Shown piece after piece: positions 34,758 through 43,304 of a stretch of DNA of 64,000 nucleotides. The notes beneath the pieces were generated by a model. The model was given only the letters and a program-made list of their open reading frames with translations. It did no database searches and was not told the origin of the DNA. The translations under genes were made by a program, and so were the position numbers. The DNA is from Mesobacillus subterraneus (GTDB taxonomy: Bacteria; Bacillota; Bacilli; Bacillales; Cytobacillaceae): NCBI RefSeq assembly GCF_003937825.1, contig NZ_RSFW01000017.1:62001-126000 (forward strand), given 5' to 3'. Within the stretch, counting starts at the first letter, position 1, and the number at the start of each line of letters is the position of its first letter.

Positions 34758-37328
34758 TTACCGATTCCAACGGTCATTCCTGTTCCTGTATTTAGCTGAG
34801 TGGCAAGCTTCGCAGATCTGGAAAGGTGAATCAATAGGGAGTCCCTTCCCGCAATGCCTGCATTTCTTTTTATAATTCTTCACTTCTGTTTTCAGATATT
34901 CATGAACATCATCACTCAAACCGGTCCGAATTCTTTCCCAGTAAACGGCCTCTGTTTTTCTGTCTAGCTTATAGAGGAACAACAAATGGAGCCCAATTGC
35001 TTTATAGGATAATTCAAGTTCCTCGAGTGTACCAGTCTTAACAACCGGCTCAGGCAGTTCTGCCCCTGCCACAATGGCTTTCATGGTCTCCAGCCATTGC
35101 TCGATCAGAGCTGGTTCCCTTGAAGAAAAGGGCAAATGGAGGAAACCGTACAATTCCATCATTGGCAGTCTCGCTTCAATTTCGGTCCCCTTAACATATT
35201 CATATAGCTCTCTCTCTTCTGACAATGAAGCTTTCTTTGTCCCCTTCGGACTTTCGAATTGATCCCATAACTCGAAAAAGACAGCTAGTGACCGGTGATA
35301 CTTTTGAAAACGTTCAAAGATTCCTGAAGTTGGCGCGATCGAGAATGTCTCTACAGGTTTATCCTCTTTATCCAGAAGCCTGGCCATCAACCCTATGTCA
35401 GATGTGAAGGCAACCCTGCCGACATTATAAATTCCTTTTCTCCCTGCCCGACCCGCAATTTGCTTTACTTCCTGGGAAGTCAGCCTCCTTCTTCTCGTCC
35501 CGTCAAATTTCTCATTCTCCAAAAACACAATCCTTCTGATTGGTAAATTCAAACCCATACCGATTGCGTCGGTCGCCACTACTACCGTGGTCTCTCCTTT
35601 GATGAAGCGTTCTATTTGCTTTTTCCTGGTTTCCGGAGGCATGCTTCCATAGATCATGCTCACCTGTCTTCCGCTATTTTGCAGCTTGGAGGCATTCTCA
35701 AGCACTTGTTTTCTCGAGAAGCAGACAAGAGCATCGCCTTTCTTTGTATGCTTAAGGCTGAATTCTTTGTTCTCTACCTGGAGAGGAATGTCCCGGCTAT
35801 ATTCATATATTTCATCCACTCCTTGGTTGAGGAGCTCGAGCATCATTCCTTTTATATTTTTGCTTCCTATGATGTGTACTTCCTCAGCATTCGCTTTTGT
35901 GATTGCCTTGAACCAGGAAAATCCTCTGTCCTTATCTGCGATCATTTGTGATTCATCAATGACGACTGTATGGTAATACTCCTTCTCATGGAACATCTCT
36001 ACTGTACAAGAAATATGGGAAGCCCCTTCTACAGGTTTCTCTTCCTCACCCGTTTTCAGTGAGCATGGAACACCGTCTGCGTTCAGCTTTTCATAAACTT
36101 CAAGTGCCAGCAAGCGAAGAGGAGCCAAATAAAGTCCGCTTTCCGCTTCTTTCATCCTTTCCAGTGCGTGGTGTGTTTTACCTGTATTTGTTGCACCAAT
36201 ATGGAGGATATACCTTACATTTCTCCTGAGAGAAGGGTTATATTCCCTTCCAAAGATGTCTTCGAGCATCCGGGCCTCTTCTTCACGTATCCTTTCAAGT
36301 TCGGCCTCTTCCTCTGCCTTCCTACGTTCCCGCTCAGACAGATCGTGTTCGTACATATCCCGATGCTTTTGCTCATCAAAATCAGTTTCCGCCAAGCCCA
36401 GCAGTTCGCTGATGTATTCTTCCTGAAGTTTGTAAAGATAACCATCAATGTATGCATCAGTGAAATCTTGAATGATCTTTTTCATTTCCGGTACAGTAAG
36501 CCTGTCTTCAAGAACTTCTTCATATTCTTTAAAGACACTGTCCGGGAGATGTGCCAGAACTTTCTCCGCTCCTATTACTGCGAAATACTGAACAAGCCTG
36601 TTTTCAAAATGATAATAATAAGTTTCATATTCAAAGTGGTACCTTCCCCATTCATTCGTCTGATGGATTTGGCCAGTCAATTCATCAAAGAAATCTGCCA
36701 TCGTCCTGTAATCCTCTGGAACGAAAGGACCGATCTCAGTCAACCTCTCTTCCAGCATGTAGGTTTCAATATCTTGATATTTAGGATTCTCCCTTAAAAC
36801 CTTTTGCAGTTCCTTTGCCATCTCATATCTGATTTTCAGGTAAGCTGACTCTTGATATTCGTTTAAAACCCTCCTGGCGACATCATAAATCTGTTCCCGT
36901 ATACCTGCTTTCTTTTCGAGAAGGCGGTTTTCTTCTTGTTTCCTTTTAAAATTTTTTCTTGCCTGTTCATACTGGTCATTCCATTTCTCAAAGCTGATCG
37001 ACTTTCGCGCCCATTTTTCCGTATCAAAAGGGTCAAAGTCCCTCACTTCATTTCTGAACAGCTTATTGATTAATTTGCGGTCCACTCCTTCTACCACAAA
37101 CCCTCTCTCACTTAAAAAAGCCTTCTTGTCCCGTTTGGAGAAATCGTTCGTTGCCTTTGTCAACCAGACGTTATGCCAGATTTGGCGGATATACGTTTTT
37201 CTTTTTTCCATATAATCCTCAAATTGAGGCAAGGAGTCCTGTTCGCCAAGGAACCTCTCAATATCCTCCATGATTTTATTCTTTGTGTTCTCTACAGCTT
37301 GCTGATGGATCATTTCCATTTCCTTCAT
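34758..37328 (-). CDS. SUV3-like superfamily 2 RNA helicase with C-terminal zinc ribbon
   Basis: An 856-residue helicase. About 365 N-terminal residues are helical and charged with no known motif. Then come Walker A GATNTGKTHHA, motif Ib-like LAPLRLLALEVYE, motif II in the variant DESQ, a motif with VATDAIGMGLNLP and motif VI QIAGRAGRKG. The motif wording is that of the SUV3/mitochondrial degradosome helicases rather than of RecQ or DEAD-box proteins. The C terminus has two Cys pairs, CRHCGKG and CEACH, forming a zinc ribbon. It presumably unwinds structured RNA for an exonuclease. Several ATGs lie within the first six codons; the furthest is used. Confidence 0.82.
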   Translation of the reverse strand: MKEMEMIHQQAVENTKNKIMEDIERFLGEQDSLPQFEDYMEKRKTYIRQIWHNVWLTKATNDFSKRDKKAFLSERGFVVEGVDRKLINKLFRNEVRDFDPFDTEKWARKSISFEKWNDQYEQARKNFKRKQEENRLLEKKAGIREQIYDVARRVLNEYQESAYLKIRYEMAKELQKVLRENPKYQDIETYMLEERLTEIGPFVPEDYRTMADFFDELTGQIHQTNEWGRYHFEYETYYYHFENRLVQYFAVIGAEKVLAHLPDSVFKEYEEVLEDRLTVPEMKKIIQDFTDAYIDGYLYKLQEEYISELLGLAETDFDEQKHRDMYEHDLSERERRKAEEEAELERIREEEARMLEDIFGREYNPSLRRNVRYILHIGATNTGKTHHALERMKEAESGLYLAPLRLLALEVYEKLNADGVPCSLKTGEEEKPVEGASHISCTVEMFHEKEYYHTVVIDESQMIADKDRGFSWFKAITKANAEEVHIIGSKNIKGMMLELLNQGVDEIYEYSRDIPLQVENKEFSLKHTKKGDALVCFSRKQVLENASKLQNSGRQVSMIYGSMPPETRKKQIERFIKGETTVVVATDAIGMGLNLPIRRIVFLENEKFDGTRRRRLTSQEVKQIAGRAGRKGIYNVGRVAFTSDIGLMARLLDKEDKPVETFSIAPTSGIFERFQKYHRSLAVFFELWDQFESPKGTKKASLSEERELYEYVKGTEIEARLPMMELYGFLHLPFSSREPALIEQWLETMKAIVAGAELPEPVVKTGTLEELELSYKAIGLHLLFLYKLDRKTEAVYWERIRTGLSDDVHEYLKTEVKNYKKKCRHCGKGLPIDSPFQICEACHSAKYRNRNDRWNR

Positions 37329-37356
37329 CTCTGATCACCCTGGATGGTAAAATATA

Positions 37357-37386
37357 AAGAAAAGGCCGCACAAATTCTGTGCGTGC
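37357..37386 (-). terminator. Terminator after the small 37.4-kb gene
   Basis: GGC-CGCACA and TGTGCG-GCC-type arms around AATTC; the minus strand continues CCTTTTCTTT. Confidence 0.55.
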
Positions 37387-37432
37387 CCTTCCACAATCAT
37401 ATACTTCAATAAAAAAAGAGGAACGGCTTGAC

Positions 37433-37813
37433 TTATGCGTTCTTCAACTGTATCATTTCCACTACCTTTTTAAATACTTTCCGATCCTCTTTCGTTACAC
37501 TTTTCGGCTTGATAGGAGAGGCCGGTACAATCTGTTCATCATGCTCAACTCGGAGAATCTCCAGATAAAACGCAGTGCTTTCCTTATTGCCATTCAAGTA
37601 CCCTTTGAGAAATTTTAATTTATCAGATTTCCCCGTGATCGATCCTTTATAATCCCATTCAATTTCATTTGCATACCTGGAGTCCATTTCACCCTTCAAA
37701 GCAAAAGCCTCCGAAACCGCTTCTTCTGGAGTCGTGAAATACGATTTTGTCCTCCTTAAGCCTTTCTTTTTACTGCCATCTCCTGCTTTTGCCTGATATA
37801 AATGCATATTCAT
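37433..37813 (-). CDS. Hypothetical basic protein
   Basis: About 126 residues, basic and soluble. It begins MNMHLYQAKAGDGSKKKG, has a central IEWDYKGSITGKSDKLKFLKG-like beta/helix region (outline only) and an EILRVEHDEQIVPAS segment before a helical end. No family is recognised. Two starts compete: the ATG at 37813 with AAAGGA eight bases upstream, and one two codons later with AAGGA. It lies upstream of the SUV3-like gene on the same strand but a terminator separates them. Confidence 0.6.
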   Translation of the reverse strand: MNMHLYQAKAGDGSKKKGLRRTKSYFTTPEEAVSEAFALKGEMDSRYANEIEWDYKGSITGKSDKLKFLKGYLNGNKESTAFYLEILRVEHDEQIVPASPIKPKSVTKEDRKVFKKVVEMIQLKNA

Positions 37814-37961
37814 ATCCTTCATCCTTTCTGGTTTGGTCTCACGCCTTCTAAACGGTGAGTTGAAACACCAGAAGACCTAAGGATTTAACTTATATTTTAT
37901 AGTATACCCTGTTTTCCATCAGTTACCTATTGATAAGGACAGTTAGAGGAGACATTGCCAA

Positions 37962-37998
37962 AAAATTAATAGGAGCACGCCTTTTCACGTGCTCCTAT
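37962..37998 (-). terminator. Terminator of the ccpN-ppsR-ppdK operon
   Basis: ATAGGAGCACG and CGTGCTCCTAT form an 11-bp perfect stem; AATTTTTTGG follows on the minus strand. Confidence 0.9.
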
Positions 37999-38006
37999 TT
38001 ATCGGG

Positions 38007-40679
38007 TTATTTTGCAGAAACAACTTCTCTTTCATTATTTTTTTCGTGTCGGATTGTTGCCTGTGCTGCTGCCAACCGGGCTAACGGTACACGGTATGGT
38101 GAACAGCTGACATAGTCAAGTCCGGCGTTGTAGCAGAATTCAATCGAACTCTTCTCTCCGCCATGCTCACCGCAAATACCTGTCTTGAGGCCCGGCTTTG
38201 TCTTGCGGCCAAGTTGGACTCCCGTTTCAACTAGTTTGCCCACACCCTCACGATCAAGGACCGCAAACGGATTTTCAGGAAGGACTTTCTGTTCGATATA
38301 AGCCTGAAGGAACTTGCCTTCCGCGTCATCACGACTGTATCCAAATGTCGTCTGAGTCAGGTCATTCGTACCGAATGAGAAGAAATCAGCCTCCTCAGCG
38401 ATCTGGTCCGCAGTCAGTGCTGCTCGCGGAATCTCGATCATTGTGCCCACAGTGTATTCAAAATCCTTGCCTGTTTCCTCTTTGATGCTAAGTGCCGCAG
38501 CATTGACTAGTTCACGCATTTCCTTCAGCTCATTTACATGTCCTACAAGCGGAATCATGATTTCCGGCTGGACCTCGATCCCTTTCTCAGCCAGCTTCGC
38601 TACAGCATAGAAGATGGCTCGCGCTTGCATCTCATAGATTTCAGGATGGATCATGCCGAGACGGCAGCCGCGGTGGCCAAGCATCGGGTTAAATTCATCA
38701 AGCTGTCTTACTTTTTTAAGCAGCGCTTCCTTTTCCTTGAGTTCCTTTGCCTCAGGATTCAGGATTTGCAGCTTTGTAATCTCTACCAGCAGTTCTTCCT
38801 TATCAGGCAAGAACTCATGTAATGGAGGATCCAGCAAACGGATGGTCACAGGCAGTCCCTGCATAACCTCGAGGATGCCTTCAAAATCACCCTGCTGCAT
38901 TGGGAGTAGTTCATCCAAAGCGGCATTCCGCTCCTCGAAAGTCTCGGCAAGAATCATTTTCTGGACGATCGGCACCCTGGCAGCGTCCATGAACATATGC
39001 TCTGTACGGCACAAACCGATACCGCCAGCACCAAATTCAAGCGCCTTGGCAGAATCCTCCGGGTTATCGGCGTTGGCGCGCACTCCGATTTTTCGTTCTT
39101 CGTCCGCCCATGAAAGGAGAAGCTGGAATTCATCAGACAGTTCAGGCTCGATCATCGGAATCTCACCAAGCATGATTTCGCCAGTTCCTCCATCAATAGT
39201 AATGATATCGCCATGGTTCACAATCACTTCACCAACGAGGAATTGTTTCTCGTGAAGGTCAATTTTCATCGCTTCACATCCGCAAATACAAGCTTTCCCC
39301 ATTCCGCGTGCTACAACGGCAGCATGGCTGGTCATTCCACCTCGGCTCGTAACCACTGCCTGGGCAGCGATAATGCCGTGGATATCATCCGGAGTCGTTT
39401 CAGGGCGGACAAGGATGACCTTTTGACCTTCATTTGCAAGCAGCTCCGCTTCATCTGCATCGAATACAACCTTACCGGTAGCTGCTCCAGGTGATGCTGG
39501 CAGCCCTTTGGCAAGCTGATTACGTTCAAAATCCTCATCGATCCTGCGGTGAAGAAGCTGGTCCAGCTGCTCTTGATCCACTCGGAGCAGGGCAGACTTT
39601 TTATCGATAATGCCCTCTTTCACCAATTCAGTAGCAATCCGGATTGCTGCTTGCGCTGTTCTTTTTCCTGTTCGGGTCTGCAGGATGAAGAGATTACCGC
39701 GTTCAACCGTGAATTCTATGTCCTGCATATCTTCGTAATGCTTTTCAAGCCGCTGGCATGTCTCGACAAATTGCTGATAGACTTCAGGCATTTCATCCTT
39801 GAGGGTCTGGATTGGCTGAGGTGTACGGATTCCCGCTACGACGTCCTCTCCCTGGGCATTGATCAGGTATTCGCCGTACAGAATGTGTTCACCTGTAGAC
39901 GGGTCGCGTGTGAAGGCCACACCTGTTCCTGAATCGTCACCCATATTACCGAAGACCATACTCTGGATATTGACAGCCGTTCCAAGGTGCGAAGGAATTT
40001 TATTCAAGCGGCGGTATACAATCGCCCGCTGATTGTTCCATGAATCGAATACAGCATTAATGGAAAGAAACAATTGTTCCTTAGGATCCTGAGGGAATGG
40101 CTTTCTTGTATGTTTTTGTACGATATTTTTGTACCCTTCGATGACTTCCTTCCAATCCTCGGCTGACAATTCAGGATCAGCTGAATATCCTTTTGCTTCC
40201 CTTGTTTCTTCAAGGAAGCGTTCGAAGAAGAAGACATCGACATCCAAAACTACGTCACTGAACATCTGGATAAAACGGCGATAAGAATCGTAGGCAAATC
40301 GAGCATTATTCGTAAGCTGCGCCATGCCTTCAACTGTTTCATCGTTCATGCCCAGATTCAGGACTGTGTCCATCATGCCCGGCATTGAGAAAACCGCACC
40401 GGAGCGGACTGAAACCAGCAGAGGATTTTCTGGATTGCCAAGCTTTTTGCCTGTCTTTTCTTCCAGCTCACCAAGCGCTTCCAGTACTTGTGCCTGTACT
40501 TCAGCTGGAATGGTCTTCCCTGCATCATAATATGCATTGCATGCTTCCGTAGAAATGGTGAAACCAAATGGGACAGGCAGGCCAATGCGTGTCATTTCCG
40601 CGAGGTTGGCACCTTTACCTCCAAGGATTTCTTTCATTCCGCTGTTTCCTTCATTAAAAAGATAAACAAATTTAGACAT
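38007..40679 (-). CDS. ppdK: Pyruvate, phosphate dikinase
   Basis: An 890-residue PPDK, which reversibly makes phosphoenolpyruvate from pyruvate, ATP and phosphate. The N-terminal ATP-grasp domain starts FNEGNSGMKEILGGKGANLAEM; the phosphohistidine domain has GGMTSHAAVVARGMGK near residue 455, with the swinging His; the C-terminal PEP barrel has GTNDLTQ and ICGEHGG. Full length for a bacterial enzyme. Its ATG overlaps the ppsR stop as TGATG, with GAGAGGAG upstream. Being downstream of ccpN and its own regulatory kinase suggests use in gluconeogenesis. Confidence 0.97.
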   Translation of the reverse strand: MSKFVYLFNEGNSGMKEILGGKGANLAEMTRIGLPVPFGFTISTEACNAYYDAGKTIPAEVQAQVLEALGELEEKTGKKLGNPENPLLVSVRSGAVFSMPGMMDTVLNLGMNDETVEGMAQLTNNARFAYDSYRRFIQMFSDVVLDVDVFFFERFLEETREAKGYSADPELSAEDWKEVIEGYKNIVQKHTRKPFPQDPKEQLFLSINAVFDSWNNQRAIVYRRLNKIPSHLGTAVNIQSMVFGNMGDDSGTGVAFTRDPSTGEHILYGEYLINAQGEDVVAGIRTPQPIQTLKDEMPEVYQQFVETCQRLEKHYEDMQDIEFTVERGNLFILQTRTGKRTAQAAIRIATELVKEGIIDKKSALLRVDQEQLDQLLHRRIDEDFERNQLAKGLPASPGAATGKVVFDADEAELLANEGQKVILVRPETTPDDIHGIIAAQAVVTSRGGMTSHAAVVARGMGKACICGCEAMKIDLHEKQFLVGEVIVNHGDIITIDGGTGEIMLGEIPMIEPELSDEFQLLLSWADEERKIGVRANADNPEDSAKALEFGAGGIGLCRTEHMFMDAARVPIVQKMILAETFEERNAALDELLPMQQGDFEGILEVMQGLPVTIRLLDPPLHEFLPDKEELLVEITKLQILNPEAKELKEKEALLKKVRQLDEFNPMLGHRGCRLGMIHPEIYEMQARAIFYAVAKLAEKGIEVQPEIMIPLVGHVNELKEMRELVNAAALSIKEETGKDFEYTVGTMIEIPRAALTADQIAEEADFFSFGTNDLTQTTFGYSRDDAEGKFLQAYIEQKVLPENPFAVLDREGVGKLVETGVQLGRKTKPGLKTGICGEHGGEKSSIEFCYNAGLDYVSCSPYRVPLARLAAAQATIRHEKNNEREVVSAK

Positions 40680-41497
40680 CAGCCAAAACTCCTCTCACTT
40701 TTTAGAATATCGAGTATTAATCCTGCAGTTTCTTCAATCGCTTTATTTGAAACGTTGATGACCGGGCAGCCGACACGCTTCATGATCTTTTCTGCGTAAT
40801 CCAATTCTTCTAAAATGCGTTCGTAGCTTGCATAATTTGCCCTTGCACCAAGCCCGAGTGCTTTAAGTCTCTCTGTCCTGATTTCATTCAGCTTATCCGG
40901 AGAAATAATCAACCCTACACATTTGCTTCTTGGGATTTGGAACAATTCATCAGGAGGCTTTACCTCAGGGACAATCGGCACATTGGCTACCTTGTAACGC
41001 TTATGCGCCAGGTACATCGATAACGGCGTTTTTGAGGTCCTTGATACGCCGACCAGGACTATATCAGCTCTTAAAATACCTCGGGGGTCCCTGCCATCAT
41101 CATACTTAACGGCAAATTCAATCGCTTCGATCTTCCTGAAGTATTCATCATCAAGCTTCCTCATCATGCCAGGACGATGATTTGGCTCCTTGTTGAACTT
41201 TTTTTCAAAAGCATTCATCAGCGGATTCAACAAGTCGACTGCATAAATCCCCTCTTCTTTGGCCCTTTTATCCAGATATGCTTTTAGAGCTGGGACAACG
41301 ATAGTGTAAGCAATGATGGAATGGCCCTGCCTGGCAACCATGATGATATCCTCAATGTCCTCTTCATCCTCGACATAGGAATTTCTTCTAATATCAACCT
41401 GACCGCCATTAAACTGTGTTGCCACAGCTTTTACAACAAATTCTGCTGTTTCCCCGACTGAATCGGATACAACATAGACAACTTCCTTCATCTCCAA
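40679..41497 (-). CDS. ppsR: PPDK regulatory kinase/phosphorylase (DUF299, YqfL)
   Basis: A 272-residue DUF299 protein that in related bacteria inactivates PPDK by ADP-dependent phosphorylation of a threonine beside the catalytic His and restores it by phosphorolysis. The N terminus YVVSDSVGETAE and the P-loop-like GVSRTSKTPLSMYLA near residue 152 are characteristic. The start is ambiguous: TTG at 41497 or the ATG two codons later, whose GGAG is adjacent. It is 14 bases after ccpN and overlaps ppdK, so regulator, modifier and target are on one message. Confidence 0.93.
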   Translation of the reverse strand: MEMKEVVYVVSDSVGETAEFVVKAVATQFNGGQVDIRRNSYVEDEEDIEDIIMVARQGHSIIAYTIVVPALKAYLDKRAKEEGIYAVDLLNPLMNAFEKKFNKEPNHRPGMMRKLDDEYFRKIEAIEFAVKYDDGRDPRGILRADIVLVGVSRTSKTPLSMYLAHKRYKVANVPIVPEVKPPDELFQIPRSKCVGLIISPDKLNEIRTERLKALGLGARANYASYERILEELDYAEKIMKRVGCPVINVSNKAIEETAGLILDILKSERSFG

Positions 41498-41511
41498 AAT
41501 ACACTCACATC

Positions 41512-42150
41512 CTAGACAGATTTTTGCTCAGCGATTTCCAGATAAACCTTTGTAATGGTCGTTTTCGTAATACGTCCGATGACCTCATATGTATCTGGCT
41601 TGTTGTTGAGTTCCCGGACAACTGGCAGAGAATCGATTCTGTTCATAACAAGCTTTTTGGCTGCCTGCAGCAAAGTCTCTTCAGGTTTGACCATAATAAT
41701 ATTCGGCATCCTTGTCATGATCACGCTTACAGGGAGATCCTCCAGGTTCTTGTTCCCGATTGCCGCCCTGAGCAAATCCTTCCTGGAAATCACCCCGGCC
41801 AGGCATCCTTCAGAGTCAACAGCATACAGGGTACCTACATCCTCCAGGAACATTTGCACAATCGCATCGTAAACAGAAGATGATTTTTGGACGACAATTG
41901 GATGGCCTTTGTAATCATTCACTTTCATATCAAGAATTGCTGATGCTTCGAATCGCTTTTCTTTCTCTTTATTGAAGAAATAGCCTACCCTCGGCCTTGC
42001 CTCCAGGCTCCCCGCCATCGTAAGGATAGCCAAATCCGGACGGAGTGTTGCCCTGGTAAGCTTCAGCTTTTCAGCAATCTGCTCTCCGGTAATCGGACCA
42101 TCCTCTTTTACTATTTGAACGATTTCTTCCTGCCGTTTTGTTAGTTTCAT
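41512..42150 (-). CDS. ccpN: CcpN transcriptional repressor of gluconeogenesis
   Basis: A 212-residue regulator, the same length as B. subtilis CcpN. The DeoR-type winged helix is at the N terminus (KLTKRQEEIVQIVKEDGP, then LTRATLRPDLAILTM) and two CBS domains follow (near residues 80-140 and 145-205), which in CcpN sense the ATP/ADP ratio. In B. subtilis it represses gapB, pckA and the small RNA SR1 under glycolytic conditions. The ATG at 42150 has GGTGAG five bases upstream; a GTG five codons earlier is also in frame. Confidence 0.94.
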   Translation of the reverse strand: MKLTKRQEEIVQIVKEDGPITGEQIAEKLKLTRATLRPDLAILTMAGSLEARPRVGYFFNKEKEKRFEASAILDMKVNDYKGHPIVVQKSSSVYDAIVQMFLEDVGTLYAVDSEGCLAGVISRKDLLRAAIGNKNLEDLPVSVIMTRMPNIIMVKPEETLLQAAKKLVMNRIDSLPVVRELNNKPDTYEVIGRITKTTITKVYLEIAEQKSV

Positions 42151-42231
42151 AGAACTCACCACCAACGTACCCCCAATAATAATTATGTTACATTATCAAG
42201 GAATTTTTAAATGTGTTATCCTTATTGATTT

Positions 42232-42260
42232 ATAGTATATAACATTTAAATGAAAATCAA
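42232..42260 (-). promoter_or_regulatory. Sigma-A promoter of the ccpN operon
   Basis: On the minus strand TTGATT (42255-42260), 17 bases, TACTAT (42232-42237), about 80 bases before the ccpN start. Confidence 0.55.
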
Positions 42261-42372
42261 AAGAAAATGATTCAATAATTCTTAAATTCTTCAAAAATAG
42301 TGTATCCATAAAGGTTATACTCAAATGACACCCTAAGGCATTAAGCCATACTTAAAAAATTGGAGGACTGAG

Positions 42373-42459
42373 ATGATGCAAATGGAGGTCTGGTTCATCT
42401 GTTTGGCAATTCCCATAAAATCCTCCTTCCTTCTGCTGCACACAGCTTTTCCAGTGTAA
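42373..42459 (+). CDS. Possible 28-residue hydrophobic peptide
   Basis: In the 340-base gap between ccpN and exoA the plus strand carries TTGGAGGACTGAG followed by ATGATG and a 28-codon frame ending TAA at 42457. The peptide, beginning MMQMEVWFICLAIPIKS, is hydrophobic with one Lys and could span a membrane. Only the good ribosome-binding site supports it. TTATACT at about 42318 could be a -10 box. The rest of the gap is AT-rich with the ccpN promoter. Confidence 0.3.
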   Translation: MMQMEVWFICLAIPIKSSFLLLHTAFPV

Positions 42460-42460
42460 C

Positions 42461-42488
42461 AAAAAACCCCTGGTCCAAGTCCCAGGGG
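42461..42488 (-). terminator. Terminator of exoA
   Basis: CCCCTGG and CCAGGGG arms; the minus strand continues with TTTTTTG right after the exoA stop. Confidence 0.85.
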
Positions 42489-42494
42489 TGATCT

Positions 42495-43256
42495 TCATTC
42501 ATTGATATTCAATTCGAGTGTAACAGGACAGTGGTCACTGCCCAGCACGAAGCATGCTGCATCTGCTGCTGTGATTGCAGGAGCCAGCTTCTCTGAAACA
42601 ATGAAATAATCAATTCGCCAGCCAATATTCCTTTCTCTTACCTTGTTCATATAGGACCACCAGGTGTAGACATCCGTGGCGTCCGGATGAAGATGGCGGA
42701 AGGAGTCAACGAATCCGCTGCTGAGAAGTTCAGTCATTTTTCCTCTTTCTTCATCAGTGAATCCGGAATTCCCCCGGTTCGGTTTAGGATTTTTAAGATC
42801 GACTTCACGGTGGGCCACGTTCAAATCTCCGCACAAGATCACCGGCTTATCCTGGTCCAGGTCAAGCAAATATTCTCTCAGCCTGTCTTCCCAGGCAATG
42901 CGATAACCAAGCCTTGCCAAATCTCGCTGGGAGTTTGGAGTGTAAACATTTACGAGATGAAATTTTTCAAACTCCAGCGTGATTGCTCTGCCCTCATGAT
43001 CGTGTTCAACTGAACCAATGCCATATTTTACAGAAATGGGTTCTTCCTTCGTAAAAACAGCTGTCCCGGAATAGCCCTTCTTTTCTGCATAATTCCAGAA
43101 CTGATGATAGCCCTCTAATTCAAGATTTATTTGACCTGCCTGCAGTTTCGTTTCCTGCAGGCAGAAGATATCTGCGTTAGCTTCCTTAAAATAATCCAAA
43201 AACCCTTTATTTGTACAAGCTCTTATTCCATTGACATTCCAGGATACAAATTTCAT
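42495..43256 (-). CDS. exoA: Exodeoxyribonuclease III / AP endonuclease ExoA
   Basis: A 253-residue ExoIII-family enzyme acting on abasic sites and 3' ends in base excision repair. Motifs: MKFVSWNVNGIRA at the start, FCLQETKLQ near residue 31 (metal-binding Glu), LCGDLNVAH near 145 and the C-terminal GSDHCPV with the catalytic His. Length agrees with B. subtilis ExoA (252). ATG at 43256 follows GGAGAAATTGCATAG. It is a single-gene unit. Confidence 0.96.
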   Translation of the reverse strand: MKFVSWNVNGIRACTNKGFLDYFKEANADIFCLQETKLQAGQINLELEGYHQFWNYAEKKGYSGTAVFTKEEPISVKYGIGSVEHDHEGRAITLEFEKFHLVNVYTPNSQRDLARLGYRIAWEDRLREYLLDLDQDKPVILCGDLNVAHREVDLKNPKPNRGNSGFTDEERGKMTELLSSGFVDSFRHLHPDATDVYTWWSYMNKVRERNIGWRIDYFIVSEKLAPAITAADAACFVLGSDHCPVTLELNINE

Positions 43257-43304
43257 CTATGCAATTTCTCCTTTTTGCTGAAAAAATCATATTCTACCAT
43301 TCTA

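Noticed and set aside
36168-36797. Long plus-strand frame inside the SUV3-like helicase gene
   Set aside because: The opposite strand has clear helicase motifs; this frame has no site and a random composition.
38653-39255. 200-residue plus-strand frame inside ppdK
   Set aside because: Ser/Pro-rich antisense of a conserved enzyme; no start signal.
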